Positions 1-8,085 of a stretch of 64,000 nt of DNA are shown piece after piece. The stretch covers positions 1-64,000 of the forward strand of contig JAHZAY010000008.1 of NCBI GenBank assembly GCA_019423685.1, given 5' to 3'. Numbering within the stretch: the stretch's first letter is position 1; the number at the start of each line of letters is the position of its first letter. Origin of the DNA: Clostridiales bacterium. Lineage in GTDB: Bacteria; Bacillota; Clostridia; Oscillospirales; Ruminococcaceae. The translations under genes and the position numbers were made by a program. The notes beneath the pieces are model-generated. The model saw nothing but the letters and a program-made list of their open reading frames with translations, was not told the origin of the DNA and searched no databases.

Positions 1-52
1 CTGTGACCCTCTGCTTGTAAGGCAGATGCTCTCCCAGCTGAGCTAAACTCCC
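1..52 (-). tRNA. tRNA-Val (anticodon TAC), 3' end cut by window edge
   Basis: The reverse strand from 52 downwards reads GGGAGTTTAGCTCAGCTGGG, a normal acceptor and D arm. It continues into an anticodon stem with loop CTTACAA, giving anticodon TAC for valine. The T arm and acceptor 3' strand lie beyond the window edge, so the gene is incomplete here only because of the boundary. A strong promoter lies about 50 bases upstream. Confidence 0.93.
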
Positions 53-102
53 ATCTATCAAAACAGGGCTTTTTGGAAGCCGGTGTCCTGACGACGTAGA
101 CT

Positions 103-131
103 ATTATACTATGGGCTAAGCGAAAAGTCAA
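103..131 (-). promoter_or_regulatory. sigma-A promoter for the tRNA-Val transcript
   Basis: On the reverse strand there is a -35 TTGACT, a 17-bp spacer and a -10 TATAAT, reading towards the tRNA. The rest of the 53-314 gap shows only AT-rich sequence and a GC-rich stretch with no gene I can support. Confidence 0.85.
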
Positions 132-314
132 CACCTTTTTTGGAAAAAATTTGATTTTTTCCAAAAGGCGCCTTTTCTGCCCCAGTTGGGGAGGGCGGCG
201 GGCCGCCTGTGCGTCTGTATTTTGTTTTGTAGTATATCCTATGCAGCCGGGTGCAAAATGATGACTCTTTTTTTTGCCGCCCTCTGCCCTGCCCTTTTTG
301 CGGCCCTTTGCCGG

Positions 315-343
315 TTGACAGCGGTGCAAAAAAGAGGTATACT
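315..343 (+). promoter_or_regulatory. sigma-A promoter for the EFR1-type ferredoxin gene
   Basis: TTGACA, 17-bp spacer, TATACT, ending about 45 bases before the start codon at 389. Both boxes are close to consensus. Confidence 0.85.
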
Positions 344-388
344 GTCTTTCATACGATGTAACTTTAAAACTTACAATGAGATGGCTTT

Positions 389-1147
389 ATGTTCTACACA
401 ATTTCCTTTAGCCCCACCGGCGGCACCCAAAAGGCCGCGGAGCTGCTCTCCCGCGCACTCGGACGGCCGGAGCGCTGCATCGACCTGTGCAGCCCCACCG
501 AGCGCTTCTCCGAGATCGCTCTTTCGCGCGACGACGTCGCGCTCATCGCGGTGCCCTCCTACGGTGGCCGGGTGCCGGGCCTTGCCGCCGCGCGGCTTCG
601 CCAGATCCGCGGCGGCGGCGCGCGCTGCATCCTGCTGTGCGTCTACGGCAACCGCGCCTATGAGGACACCCTGTGCGAGCTGCGCGCGATCGCCGAGGGC
701 TGCGGCTTTCGGGTGGCGGCTGCGGCAGCCGCGGTGGCCGAGCACTCGATCCTGCGCCAGTACGCCGCCGGACGTCCGGACGCCGCCGACGCCCAGAAGC
801 TCTGCGACTTTAGCCAGCAGATTTTGCAAAAGCTGGACAGCGGGGAGCTGCTAAAAGCCACCCTGCCCGGCAGCCTGCCGCAAAAGCCGGCCGGCGGGAT
901 GGGCATGGTGCCCAAAACCACCCGCGCCTGCGTCGACTGCAAGCTCTGCGCCAAGCAGTGCCCCGCCCAGGCTATCCATCTGGACGACCCCAAAATCGTC
1001 GACAAGAGCCGCTGCATCACCTGCATGCGCTGCGTCTCGATCTGCCCGCAGGGCGCAAAGAAGCTCAACGGCCTGCTGTGCAAGGTCGCTGCGCTGGCCC
1101 TCAAGGGCCCCTGCGCCGTGCGCAAGGAGTGCGAACTCTTCCTGTAA
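389..1147 (+). CDS. EFR1 family flavodoxin/ferredoxin fusion protein
   Basis: A 252-residue protein with an N-terminal flavodoxin-like half that begins FYTISFSPTGGTQKAAELL, where the TGGT loop resembles an FMN phosphate-binding loop. The C-terminal half carries two [4Fe-4S] motifs, CVDCKLCAKQCP and CITCMRCVSICP. This layout matches the EFR1-type proteins common in anaerobic Clostridia, presumed cytoplasmic electron carriers; the redox partner cannot be inferred from context. It is transcribed alone from the promoter at 315-343 and faces hslO across a shared terminator. The ribosome binding site is weak (GAGATGG). Family assignment is firm; physiological role is unknown. Confidence 0.9.
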   Translation: MFYTISFSPTGGTQKAAELLSRALGRPERCIDLCSPTERFSEIALSRDDVALIAVPSYGGRVPGLAAARLRQIRGGGARCILLCVYGNRAYEDTLCELRAIAEGCGFRVAAAAAAVAEHSILRQYAAGRPDAADAQKLCDFSQQILQKLDSGELLKATLPGSLPQKPAGGMGMVPKTTRACVDCKLCAKQCPAQAIHLDDPKIVDKSRCITCMRCVSICPQGAKKLNGLLCKVAALALKGPCAVRKECELFL

Positions 1148-1167
1148 AACCCATTTCCTGCAAAAAC

Positions 1168-1215
1168 AAAAACTCCCCCAGTACAGCGTCCAGCTGCGCC
1201 GGGGGAGTTTTTTTG
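1168..1215. terminator. Bidirectional terminator between EFR1 gene and hslO
   Basis: Stem AACTCCCCC / GGGGGAGTT with an A-rich tract on the left and a T-run on the right, so it can serve both convergent genes. Confidence 0.85.
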
Positions 1216-1238
1216 CTATCGGTTTTTCTTTAAATCGG

Positions 1239-2114
1239 TTACAGCCTTGCGATCATCTGCTTGATGTCGTTTGGGGTAAAGTTGTACTTTTTGTCGCAGA
1301 ACTGGCAGCCGACCTCGATCGGTTTGCCCTCCTGCAAAATCTCATCCAGCTCCTTTTTGCCCAAACTGATGAGCGCCCGCTCGACCCGCGCGCGGGTGCA
1401 GTCGCAGACATAGCCCATCTCGTACTCATCGATGACGTTCGGCTCAAAGCCGTCCAGCGCCTGAAAGGCGATCTGCTGCGGGGTCATGCCCTGGCGGATC
1501 ATGCTGGAGACCGGCGCCATCTTTTTGATGTTCGCTTCGACGTGGCTGATCGTCTCCTCGTCCGCGCCCGGCAGCAGCTGCAACAGGTAGCCGCCCGCCG
1601 CCGCTACCGAAAGGTCTGGGTTGACCAGCACGCCCAAGCCGCAGACGGTGGGGACCTGCTCGCTGGTGGCGTAGTAGTTGGTGATGTCCTCGGCCACCTC
1701 ACCCGAGACAATCGGCACCTGGCCGATGTACGGCTCCTTCATCCCCATGTCCTTGATGACGTACAAAAAGCCCTCGCTGCCCACGGCGCCCGAGACGTCC
1801 AGCTTGCCCTGGCGGTTGAGCGGGATCTCCACCACCGGGTTGCCCACATAGCCCTTGACGTTGCCGGTGCCGTCCGATACGGCGATCAGCATCCCCACCG
1901 GGCCGTTGCCCTCCATGCGCAGGGTGACCGAGTCGGTGCTGCTCTTGAGCATGGTGCCCATAATCGAGGCCGCCGTCAAAAGCCGTCCCTCCGCCGCGGT
2001 GACCACCGCAGAGGTCTTGTGGATCTGCTCCATGCGCGCAATCGCGTCGGTGCTGTCCACCGCGCAGCACATAACCATTCCGTCTTTAGAAAGTGTTCTT
2101 ACAATTTTTCCCAT
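1239..2114 (-). CDS. hslO: Hsp33 redox-regulated chaperone
   Basis: A 291-residue Hsp33 protein, a cytoplasmic holdase activated by oxidative unfolding. The C-terminal zinc site is present as CDC near residue 233 and CQFC near residue 265, the CxC...CxxC signature of the family. I chose the ATG at 2114 rather than the in-frame TTG at 2120, because AGAGGAA lies seven bases upstream of the ATG. It is the last gene of the yerC-methyltransferase-hslO run, 15 bases after the methyltransferase stop. Confidence 0.96.
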   Translation of the reverse strand: MGKIVRTLSKDGMVMCCAVDSTDAIARMEQIHKTSAVVTAAEGRLLTAASIMGTMLKSSTDSVTLRMEGNGPVGMLIAVSDGTGNVKGYVGNPVVEIPLNRQGKLDVSGAVGSEGFLYVIKDMGMKEPYIGQVPIVSGEVAEDITNYYATSEQVPTVCGLGVLVNPDLSVAAAGGYLLQLLPGADEETISHVEANIKKMAPVSSMIRQGMTPQQIAFQALDGFEPNVIDEYEMGYVCDCTRARVERALISLGKKELDEILQEGKPIEVGCQFCDKKYNFTPNDIKQMIARL

Positions 2115-2129
2115 CTGCAAATTCCTCTT

Positions 2130-2921
2130 TTATCTCTTTTGCGCCACATAGACGGCGCGCTGTGTCCTCTCCCCCACCGGCTCCATGGTGTCGGCCGCAT
2201 AGGTTGCCAGCAGCTTCAGGCCGCTGTTTTGGATAAACTGCCGAATCTCCCCGTCGGTGTAGGCCCGCTCGCAGAAGCTTTCGCTGGTGCGGCGATAGGT
2301 GTCGCTGGGCTCGTCGTAGGCAAAAAAGTCCAAATCCATCTGGACCTGCATCCCGTCCGGCTGCAAGGTATTCTGCCACACGCAGTAGACATCCTCGCGG
2401 TCATAGACAAAGACGTTGTTGCCCAGCACCTCGCGATGCTTGTAGGGGGTGTTGACGTCAAAGATAAACACCGCCCCCGGATTTAAAAACAGGCTGACCC
2501 TGTCAAAGATCTTCTGCACCACCGCGGGGTCGGTGACGTGGTTGATGCTGTCCAGCGCGCACACTGCGGCGTCCAGCGTCCCGTACATGTCCAGTTCCTG
2601 CATCGGCTGGCACAAAAACAGCAGCTTTGCCACCCCCGGATCGGACGGCTCTTCGCGCTCAAAGTTTTCGCCGTACAGCACGATCTCCTTTTTCTGCATC
2701 GCCTCGGAGAGCATCTGCTCGGAGGCGTCGGTCCCCACCACGTCGTATCCCAGGCGCGCAAGCGCGATGGACAGCGACCCTGTCCCACAGGCAAGGTCGA
2801 GCAGGATGGACGCGCCGGGGTGAAAGTGCTGGATCAGGCGGTCAAAATAAGCTGCCCGATCCGCATAGGAGATGTTGTCGGTCAGCTCATCATAAAAGTG
2901 CGCAAAGGTATTATAACTCAT
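2130..2921 (-). CDS. Class I SAM-dependent methyltransferase
   Basis: A 263-residue class I methyltransferase. Motif I is LLDLACGTGSLSIALA near residue 42, followed by the acidic VVGTDAS strand and a downstream FDVNTPYKH region typical of small-molecule methyltransferases. The start ATG at 2921 overlaps the end of yerC by 11 bases (ATGAGTTATAA), which implies translational coupling. An upstream in-frame extension to 3029 lies wholly inside yerC and is not expected to be coding. The substrate is not predictable from the sequence. Confidence 0.88.
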   Translation of the reverse strand: MSYNTFAHFYDELTDNISYADRAAYFDRLIQHFHPGASILLDLACGTGSLSIALARLGYDVVGTDASEQMLSEAMQKKEIVLYGENFEREEPSDPGVAKLLFLCQPMQELDMYGTLDAAVCALDSINHVTDPAVVQKIFDRVSLFLNPGAVFIFDVNTPYKHREVLGNNVFVYDREDVYCVWQNTLQPDGMQVQMDLDFFAYDEPSDTYRRTSESFCERAYTDGEIRQFIQNSGLKLLATYAADTMEPVGERTQRAVYVAQKR

Positions 2922-3210
2922 GGTCCTTTTCCAGCCTCTCAAATACAATTCGATAGCCGTCGTTGCCGTAGTTGAGCGAGCGGTTGACGCGGCTGATGGT
3001 GGCGGTGCTGGCACCGGTTTGGGCCACAATGTCGCTGTAGACCTTGTGGTTATCCAGCATTTTGGCCACTAAAAAGCGCTGTGACATCGCTCTGAGCTCC
3101 GGCACAGTGCACAAATCCTCAAAAAACTTATAACATTCTTCGATGTTTTCCAGTTTTAGAATTGCCTGGAATAGAGATTCCACATTCAGCTCTTTGAGTT
3201 TTGAATTCAT
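2911..3210 (-). CDS. YerC/YecD family TrpR-related DNA-binding protein
   Basis: A 99-residue protein that matches the YerC/YecD family. It is helical, with a TrpR-like helix-turn-helix around ASTATISRVNRSLNYGNDGY near residues 67-86. The family is widespread in Bacillota and distantly related to the tryptophan repressor; its regulon is not established here. An excellent ribosome binding site (AGGAGGAG) precedes the ATG. It is first in the yerC-methyltransferase-hslO operon, behind the promoter at 3247-3275. Confidence 0.92.
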   Translation of the reverse strand: MNSKLKELNVESLFQAILKLENIEECYKFFEDLCTVPELRAMSQRFLVAKMLDNHKVYSDIVAQTGASTATISRVNRSLNYGNDGYRIVFERLEKDHEL

Positions 3211-3246
3211 AATAGAAAGCTCCTCCTGCCCGTTATATCAGTTACC

Positions 3247-3275
3247 ATTTTAGCATTTTATAAGATTAAAGTAAA
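3247..3275 (-). promoter_or_regulatory. sigma-A promoter for yerC operon
   Basis: Reverse-strand TTTACT, 17-bp spacer, TAAAAT with a TG one base upstream of the -10 (extended -10). Confidence 0.8.
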
Positions 3276-3393
3276 GGAGCACCTCTGTAAATTAACAGAA
3301 GATAAAAAAAGATTATCGGCTTCTACAGAAAACATTCCTCTTTTTCGTACACATCTTCCATATTTGTCCGCTGCTGGCATACAATCTGCCCCT

Positions 3394-3431
3394 AAAAAAG
3401 CCCCGCCAACAATCGGTGCGGCGGGGCTTTT
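3394..3431 (-). terminator. lysA terminator
   Basis: GC-rich stem GCCCCGCC / GGCGGGGC with a 12-base loop, followed on the reverse strand by TTTTTTA. It lies just beyond the lysA stop. Confidence 0.9.
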
Positions 3432-3441
3432 GGGGGTGTGT

Positions 3442-4740
3442 TTACAGGTCACAGCAGGTCAAATCCGCAAAGGTTTCCCTGCGGACAATCAGGCGGGAAG
3501 TGCCGTCTTTAACCAGCACCACTGCCGGACGGCAGAGACGGTTGTAGTTGGAGGCCATCGAATAGTTGTAGGCTCCGGTCGAGAGCACCGCTACAATGTC
3601 GCCGCTGTGCAGCTGCTGAACCGGCATATTTTCTCCGATCAGGTCGCCGCTCTCGCAGCATTTGCCCGCCAGCGTGACGGTCATCGTCCGCTCGTCCGCC
3701 GGCCTTGCAGCCGATACCACCTCATATTCCGACTGATATAGGGCATAGCGCGGGTTGTCGGTCATGCCGCCGTCGATCGCCACATAGGTGCGCACGCCGG
3801 GGATCTGCTTGATCGAACCCACCGTGTACAGGGTGACGCCGTAGGGGCCCACAAGCGAGCGGCCCGGCTCCAGCATCATAAACGGCTGCGGGAAGTGCAG
3901 GCGCTCGCAGGTATCCTTGACCACCACCGACACCTTCTCCATATAGCTATCATAGCGCAGAGCGGCGTCCTGGTCGGTGTAGCGGATGCCAAAGCCGCCG
4001 CCCAGGTCCAGCTCCTCGATGACAAATCCGGTCTCGTCGCGCACCTGCGCCATCAGCTCGACCATCCGCTGGGCAGCCAGCTCAAATGGCTCCAGCTCAA
4101 AGATCTGCGAACCGATGTGGCAGTGCACCCCTTTGAGGTGGACGTGCTCCATCGAGAGGGCCTTTTTGATGATGGAAAGCGCCTCGCCATTTTCCAGTGC
4201 AACGCCAAATTTGCTGTCGATCTGGCCGGTGCGCACAAAGTTGTGGGTGTGGGCGTCCACGCCGGGCTTGATGCGGAAGGCGATGTCCGGGCATCTGCCC
4301 ATCTCTGCGGCAAAGCGGTCCAACCGCTCCAGCTCATAGTCGTTGTCCACCACGATCAGCCCTACCCCTTCGCGCAGGGCATATTGCAGCTCGCTGTCGG
4401 TCTTGTTGTTGCCGTGGAAACAGATTCGCTGTGCCGGGAAGCCCGCCGAAAGGGCCGTGTACAGCTCGCCTTCCGACACCACATCCAGGCCCATCCCCTC
4501 CTCGTCCATGAGGCGGCAGATGGCCTTGCAGCAGAAAGCCTTGCTGGCGTAGCAGACCAGTCCCCGGCCGCCGTAATAGCGGTCGATCGAGCCGCGGTAG
4601 CTGCGGCAGGCGTTGCGCACGCCCGTCTCATCCAGCACATACAAAGGGGTGCCGTACTGCTTTGCAAGCTCCAGAGCGTCGCACCCACCAACGCTCAGAT
4701 GTCCCTGTCCATTGATCTGTAGCGATTCCGATTGATTCAT
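3442..4740 (-). CDS. lysA: Diaminopimelate decarboxylase
   Basis: A 432-residue PLP-dependent fold-III decarboxylase that converts meso-diaminopimelate to lysine and CO2. The PLP lysine lies in YASKAFCCKAI near residue 68. HIGSQIFELEPF and the phosphate-binding GGGFGIRY are present, as are the C-terminal MTDNPRY and CCESGD motifs of the family; the latter carries the cysteine contributed to the partner active site. Length is usual. It follows engB by 21 bases and ends in its own terminator, so it may be co-transcribed with lon-engB. No lysine riboswitch is visible upstream. Confidence 0.97.
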   Translation of the reverse strand: MNQSESLQINGQGHLSVGGCDALELAKQYGTPLYVLDETGVRNACRSYRGSIDRYYGGRGLVCYASKAFCCKAICRLMDEEGMGLDVVSEGELYTALSAGFPAQRICFHGNNKTDSELQYALREGVGLIVVDNDYELERLDRFAAEMGRCPDIAFRIKPGVDAHTHNFVRTGQIDSKFGVALENGEALSIIKKALSMEHVHLKGVHCHIGSQIFELEPFELAAQRMVELMAQVRDETGFVIEELDLGGGFGIRYTDQDAALRYDSYMEKVSVVVKDTCERLHFPQPFMMLEPGRSLVGPYGVTLYTVGSIKQIPGVRTYVAIDGGMTDNPRYALYQSEYEVVSAARPADERTMTVTLAGKCCESGDLIGENMPVQQLHSGDIVAVLSTGAYNYSMASNYNRLCRPAVVLVKDGTSRLIVRRETFADLTCCDL

Positions 4741-4761
4741 AGTTTACCTGCTTCCTTTCCT

Positions 4762-5409
4762 CTATTTTACCTCTTCAGGGCTGCTGCCCTGCAAAGAGTC
4801 CTGTTGCTGGCTGTCCTCCAGCAGGGCCTCGGACGCAATCTCATCGATGATCTGCCGCAGCTGTTCCACGCCGTCCCCCTTGACTGCCGAAAACGGCACG
4901 ATGTGCAGCTGATCGGCATAGGGCAGCTCCTCTTGCAGGGCGTCGAGCCGCTGCTGCTGCTGTGCTGCGGAGAGTTTGTCCTTTTTGGTGAGCACGATGA
5001 CAAACGGGAACTCGTTTGCGATCAAAAAGTCCACCATCATCAGGTCGTCCGCTGTGGGCGGATGGCGCATATCGATCAGCTGGAACACTAGCCCGATCCG
5101 CCTGTCGCTGTGGAAATAGGTCTCGATGAGCTCCGACCAGCGGCGCTTCTCCTGCTGGGAGACTTTGGCGTAGCCGTAGCCCGGCAGGTCGGCAAAGCGG
5201 ACGTTTTCCAGGCGGAAAAAGTTGATGGTCGCCGTCTTGCCCGGCACCGCGCTGACGCGGGCCAGGTTTTTGCGGTTAAAGATTTTGTTGATGAGGCTGG
5301 ACTTGCCGACGTTCGAGCGCCCGGCAAAGGCGATCTCCACAAGGTCGGATTCCTGCAACTGGCTTGCCTTGCCAAAGGAGGTCTCAAAGACCACGTTGTG
5401 ATAGTTCAT
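4762..5409 (-). CDS. engB: Ribosome biogenesis GTPase YsxC/EngB
   Basis: A 215-residue TRAFAC GTPase needed for large-subunit assembly in related bacteria. G1 is GRSNVGKSS near residue 30, G3 is DLPGYG near 76, and G4 is TKKD near 143. The chosen ATG at 5409 gives the usual length and has AAAGGGAA upstream; longer in-frame extension enters the lon gene. The C-terminus has a Gln/Ser-rich tail. Position directly after lon is conserved in Bacillota. Confidence 0.96.
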   Translation of the reverse strand: MNYHNVVFETSFGKASQLQESDLVEIAFAGRSNVGKSSLINKIFNRKNLARVSAVPGKTATINFFRLENVRFADLPGYGYAKVSQQEKRRWSELIETYFHSDRRIGLVFQLIDMRHPPTADDLMMVDFLIANEFPFVIVLTKKDKLSAAQQQQRLDALQEELPYADQLHIVPFSAVKGDGVEQLRQIIDEIASEALLEDSQQQDSLQGSSPEEVK

Positions 5410-5470
5410 GCGCGTTCCCTTTCTGTTGCATGTGATGTTTCCCACTGCTCGCGATGCGCCCACCGGGCTT

Positions 5471-7915
5471 TTAGGCATCCAGGCAGGGGCGCTTGTGCGG
5501 GGCTTTATCCACCATCGGCACAACCGCCTTCTTCTGCGAGGCCGGCTCCTGCGCATCGGTCACGGCCGGCAGGGGCAGCAGGGCGGTGTCCAGGACGGTA
5601 GAGATGTCGCGGGCGGTGATAAACTGGATGTGCTCCTTGACCACCGGCTCCACCTCGTACAGATCCGGTTCATTTGCCGCCGGGATCAGCACGATCTTCA
5701 TGCCGTTGCGGTAGGCCGCCATCGTCTTTTCGCGCAGGCCGCCGATCGGCAGCACTCTGCCGCGCAGGGTGATCTCGCCGGTCATGGCGACATCGTGGCG
5801 CACCGGCATGCCGCTGAGGGCCGAAACCAACGCCGTCGTGATGGTGACGCCGGCCGACGGGCCATCCTTTGGCACCGCGCCTTCCGGGAAGTGGATGTGG
5901 ATATCTTTATTCTTATAAAAATCCTTGTCGATGCCGTAGCGGTCGCACAGGCTGCGCACACAGGTGATCGCCGCATGGGCGGACTCCTTCATGACGTCGC
6001 CCAGCGAGCCGGTCAGCTCCAGCTTTCCGGTGCCGTCCACCACTGCAACCTCTGCTTGCAGAATCTCTCCGCCCACCGAAGTCCAGGCCAGGCCGTTGAC
6101 AACGCCTACCAGATCCTCTTTTTCCATCTCGTCGTCCTTGAACTTCTGCGGTCCGAGCATCTTTTCCAGCATCTTTGCACTGATATAGCAGCTCTTGCGC
6201 TCGCCGGAGACGATGGATTTTGCGCTCTTGCGGCACAGCGAAGCGATCTGCCGTTCCAGGGTGCGCACGCCGGCCTCGCGGACATAGTGGTCGATGAGGT
6301 CATACAGCGCGTCGTCATAGATGCGGCAGCTGCGGCCGTTGAGGCCGTGGCGCTTGATCTGTTTTGGGGCAAGATAGCGCTTTGCAATCTGGAACTTTTC
6401 TTCGCGGGTATAGCTTGGCAGCTCGATGATCTCCATGCGGTCGTACAGCGGGCCCGGGACGCCGGACGGATCGTTTGCGGTGGCAAAGAAGAGCACCTGG
6501 CTCAGGTCGAGCGGCACCTCGAGGTAGTGGTCGCGGAAGGCAAAGTTCTGCTCCGAGTCGAGCACCTCGAGCAGCGCGGAGGACGGGTCGCCCTTGTAGT
6601 CGCTGCCCAGCTTGTCGATCTCATCGAGCAGCATCAGCGGATTCATGCTGCCCGCCTGCTTGAGGGCCGCCACAATGCGGCCGGGCATCGCACCTATGTA
6701 GGTCTTGCGGTGTCCGCGGATGTCCGCCTCGTCGCGCACGCCGCCCAGGCTCATCCGCACATATTTGCGGCCCATAGCCTCGGCGATCGACTTTGCAATC
6801 GAGGTCTTGCCCACTCCGGGAGGGCCCACCAGGCAGATGATCTGTCCTTTGATGTTCGGCTCGAGCTTGCGCACCGCCAAAATCTCCAGGATTCGCTCCT
6901 TGACCTTTTGCAGGCCATAGTGGTCGGCGTTGAGCTTTTCTTCGGCGGCATGGATGTCCAGCTTATCCTCGGTGTACTGGTTCCACGGCAGCGAAAAGAC
7001 GGTATCCAGATAGTTGCGGCTGACCATCGCCTCCTGGCTGGAGTACATCATCTTGGAGAGCTTGTTGATCTCCTCGGTCAGCTTTTGCTTGGTCTCCTCG
7101 TCGGGGTTCATCTTCTTTAATTTATCAAAATACTGGGCGATCTCCTGGTCGGGATCGTCCTCGTCGCCCAGCTCTGCATGGATGGCCTTGAGCTGTTCGC
7201 GCAGATAGTATTCCTTCTGGTTGCGGTCCACCTGATCCTTGACCCGCTCGGCGATGCTGTGCTCAATCTTGAGCACCTCCGACTCGCGGTGCAGCATGGT
7301 GGAGAGCAGCTCCAGGCGCTTGCGCACGTTGGATTCCTCCAAAATCTGCTGCTTGCTCTCCAGCGGGAAGCCGAGATTTTGGGTCAGATATTCGCTCAGA
7401 TAGACCGGGTCATCCGAGCCGATGATGTTGATGACCAGCTCCTTTGGCATCTTGGGCGCATAGTAGCTGTAGTCCTCAAACAGGTCCTTGATGACCCGCA
7501 CATAGGCATCCACCAGTTCCTGCTTGTTCTCATCCACCGGCTCCATCGGCATCTCCTCGCACAGCACCTCATAAAAGGGGGTCTCGCGAATCATCTCGCA
7601 CAGACGCGCGCGGTATTTGCCTTCCACCACCACGCGCACCGCTTCGCCCTGGGCCTTGAGGATCTGCTTGACCTTGGCCACCACGCCTACGGTGTACAGG
7701 TCGTCCTTGGTGGGTTCCTCGACGCGGCTGTTCTTCTGGGTCACCAGAAAGATCTTCTGATTGCCCTTCATCGCCTGGTTGAGGGCCAGGATGGATTTTT
7801 TGCGGGCCACATCAAAGTGCAGCACCATCTTTGGGAACATGACCAGCCCGCGGATTGCGATGGCGGGCATGCGCAGGGCTTGGATTTCGTTTACCTGGAT
7901 CTGTTCCTGGGTCAT
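5471..7915 (-). CDS. lon: ATP-dependent protease LonA
   Basis: An 814-residue LonA protease. The N-terminal LON substrate-binding domain runs to about residue 200. The AAA+ module has Walker A GPPGVGKTS and Walker B LLDEIDK. The protease domain has the catalytic Ser in PKDGPSAGVT and the Lys in GGLREKTMAAY. The ATG at 7915 has AAAGG eight bases upstream; the in-frame GTG at 7924 is too close to the ribosome binding site. It has its own promoter inside an inverted repeat (8019-8063) and is followed by engB. Confidence 0.97.
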   Translation of the reverse strand: MTQEQIQVNEIQALRMPAIAIRGLVMFPKMVLHFDVARKKSILALNQAMKGNQKIFLVTQKNSRVEEPTKDDLYTVGVVAKVKQILKAQGEAVRVVVEGKYRARLCEMIRETPFYEVLCEEMPMEPVDENKQELVDAYVRVIKDLFEDYSYYAPKMPKELVINIIGSDDPVYLSEYLTQNLGFPLESKQQILEESNVRKRLELLSTMLHRESEVLKIEHSIAERVKDQVDRNQKEYYLREQLKAIHAELGDEDDPDQEIAQYFDKLKKMNPDEETKQKLTEEINKLSKMMYSSQEAMVSRNYLDTVFSLPWNQYTEDKLDIHAAEEKLNADHYGLQKVKERILEILAVRKLEPNIKGQIICLVGPPGVGKTSIAKSIAEAMGRKYVRMSLGGVRDEADIRGHRKTYIGAMPGRIVAALKQAGSMNPLMLLDEIDKLGSDYKGDPSSALLEVLDSEQNFAFRDHYLEVPLDLSQVLFFATANDPSGVPGPLYDRMEIIELPSYTREEKFQIAKRYLAPKQIKRHGLNGRSCRIYDDALYDLIDHYVREAGVRTLERQIASLCRKSAKSIVSGERKSCYISAKMLEKMLGPQKFKDDEMEKEDLVGVVNGLAWTSVGGEILQAEVAVVDGTGKLELTGSLGDVMKESAHAAITCVRSLCDRYGIDKDFYKNKDIHIHFPEGAVPKDGPSAGVTITTALVSALSGMPVRHDVAMTGEITLRGRVLPIGGLREKTMAAYRNGMKIVLIPAANEPDLYEVEPVVKEHIQFITARDISTVLDTALLPLPAVTDAQEPASQKKAVVPMVDKAPHKRPCLDA

Positions 7916-8018
7916 ATCGATCACCTTTCCTTTTTAGCAAAAAACATAACAATCACCCTTGCCGGCGGGGAAAAGCCGCCGTTCGGGATCGTAGGGTCGC
8001 AAAAAAAGCTTATCTCTC

Positions 8019-8063
8019 ATTATATAGGAAAGGAACGTCCCTGTAAAGCAGCAGACGTTCCTT
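8019..8063 (-). promoter_or_regulatory. lon promoter embedded in an inverted repeat
   Basis: Reverse-strand TTTACA (8042-8047), 17-bp spacer, TATAAT (8019-8024). An 11-bp perfect inverted repeat, AAAGGAACGTC / GACGTTCCTTT (arms 8029-8039 and 8053-8063), places the -35 in its 13-base loop and one arm in the spacer. It may act as an operator, or as a weak clpX terminator; it lacks a proper T-run. Confidence 0.75.
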
Positions 8064-8085
8064 TCTTTCCAAAACTTTTGTATCT

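Noticed and set aside
2922..3029. N-terminal extension of the methyltransferase
   Set aside because: It lies entirely inside yerC in another frame. The ATG at 2921 starts the conserved domain and overlaps the yerC end in a typical coupled manner.
4741..4761. Lysine riboswitch upstream of lysA
   Set aside because: Only 21 bases separate engB from lysA, too short for the element.
5408..7120. 570-codon open frame on the plus strand
   Set aside because: Antisense shadow of lon; no motif or plausible start signal.
8019..8063. CIRCE or CtsR heat-shock operator at lon
   Set aside because: The inverted repeat does not contain TTAGCACTC/GAGTGCTAA or the GGTCAAA heptads.
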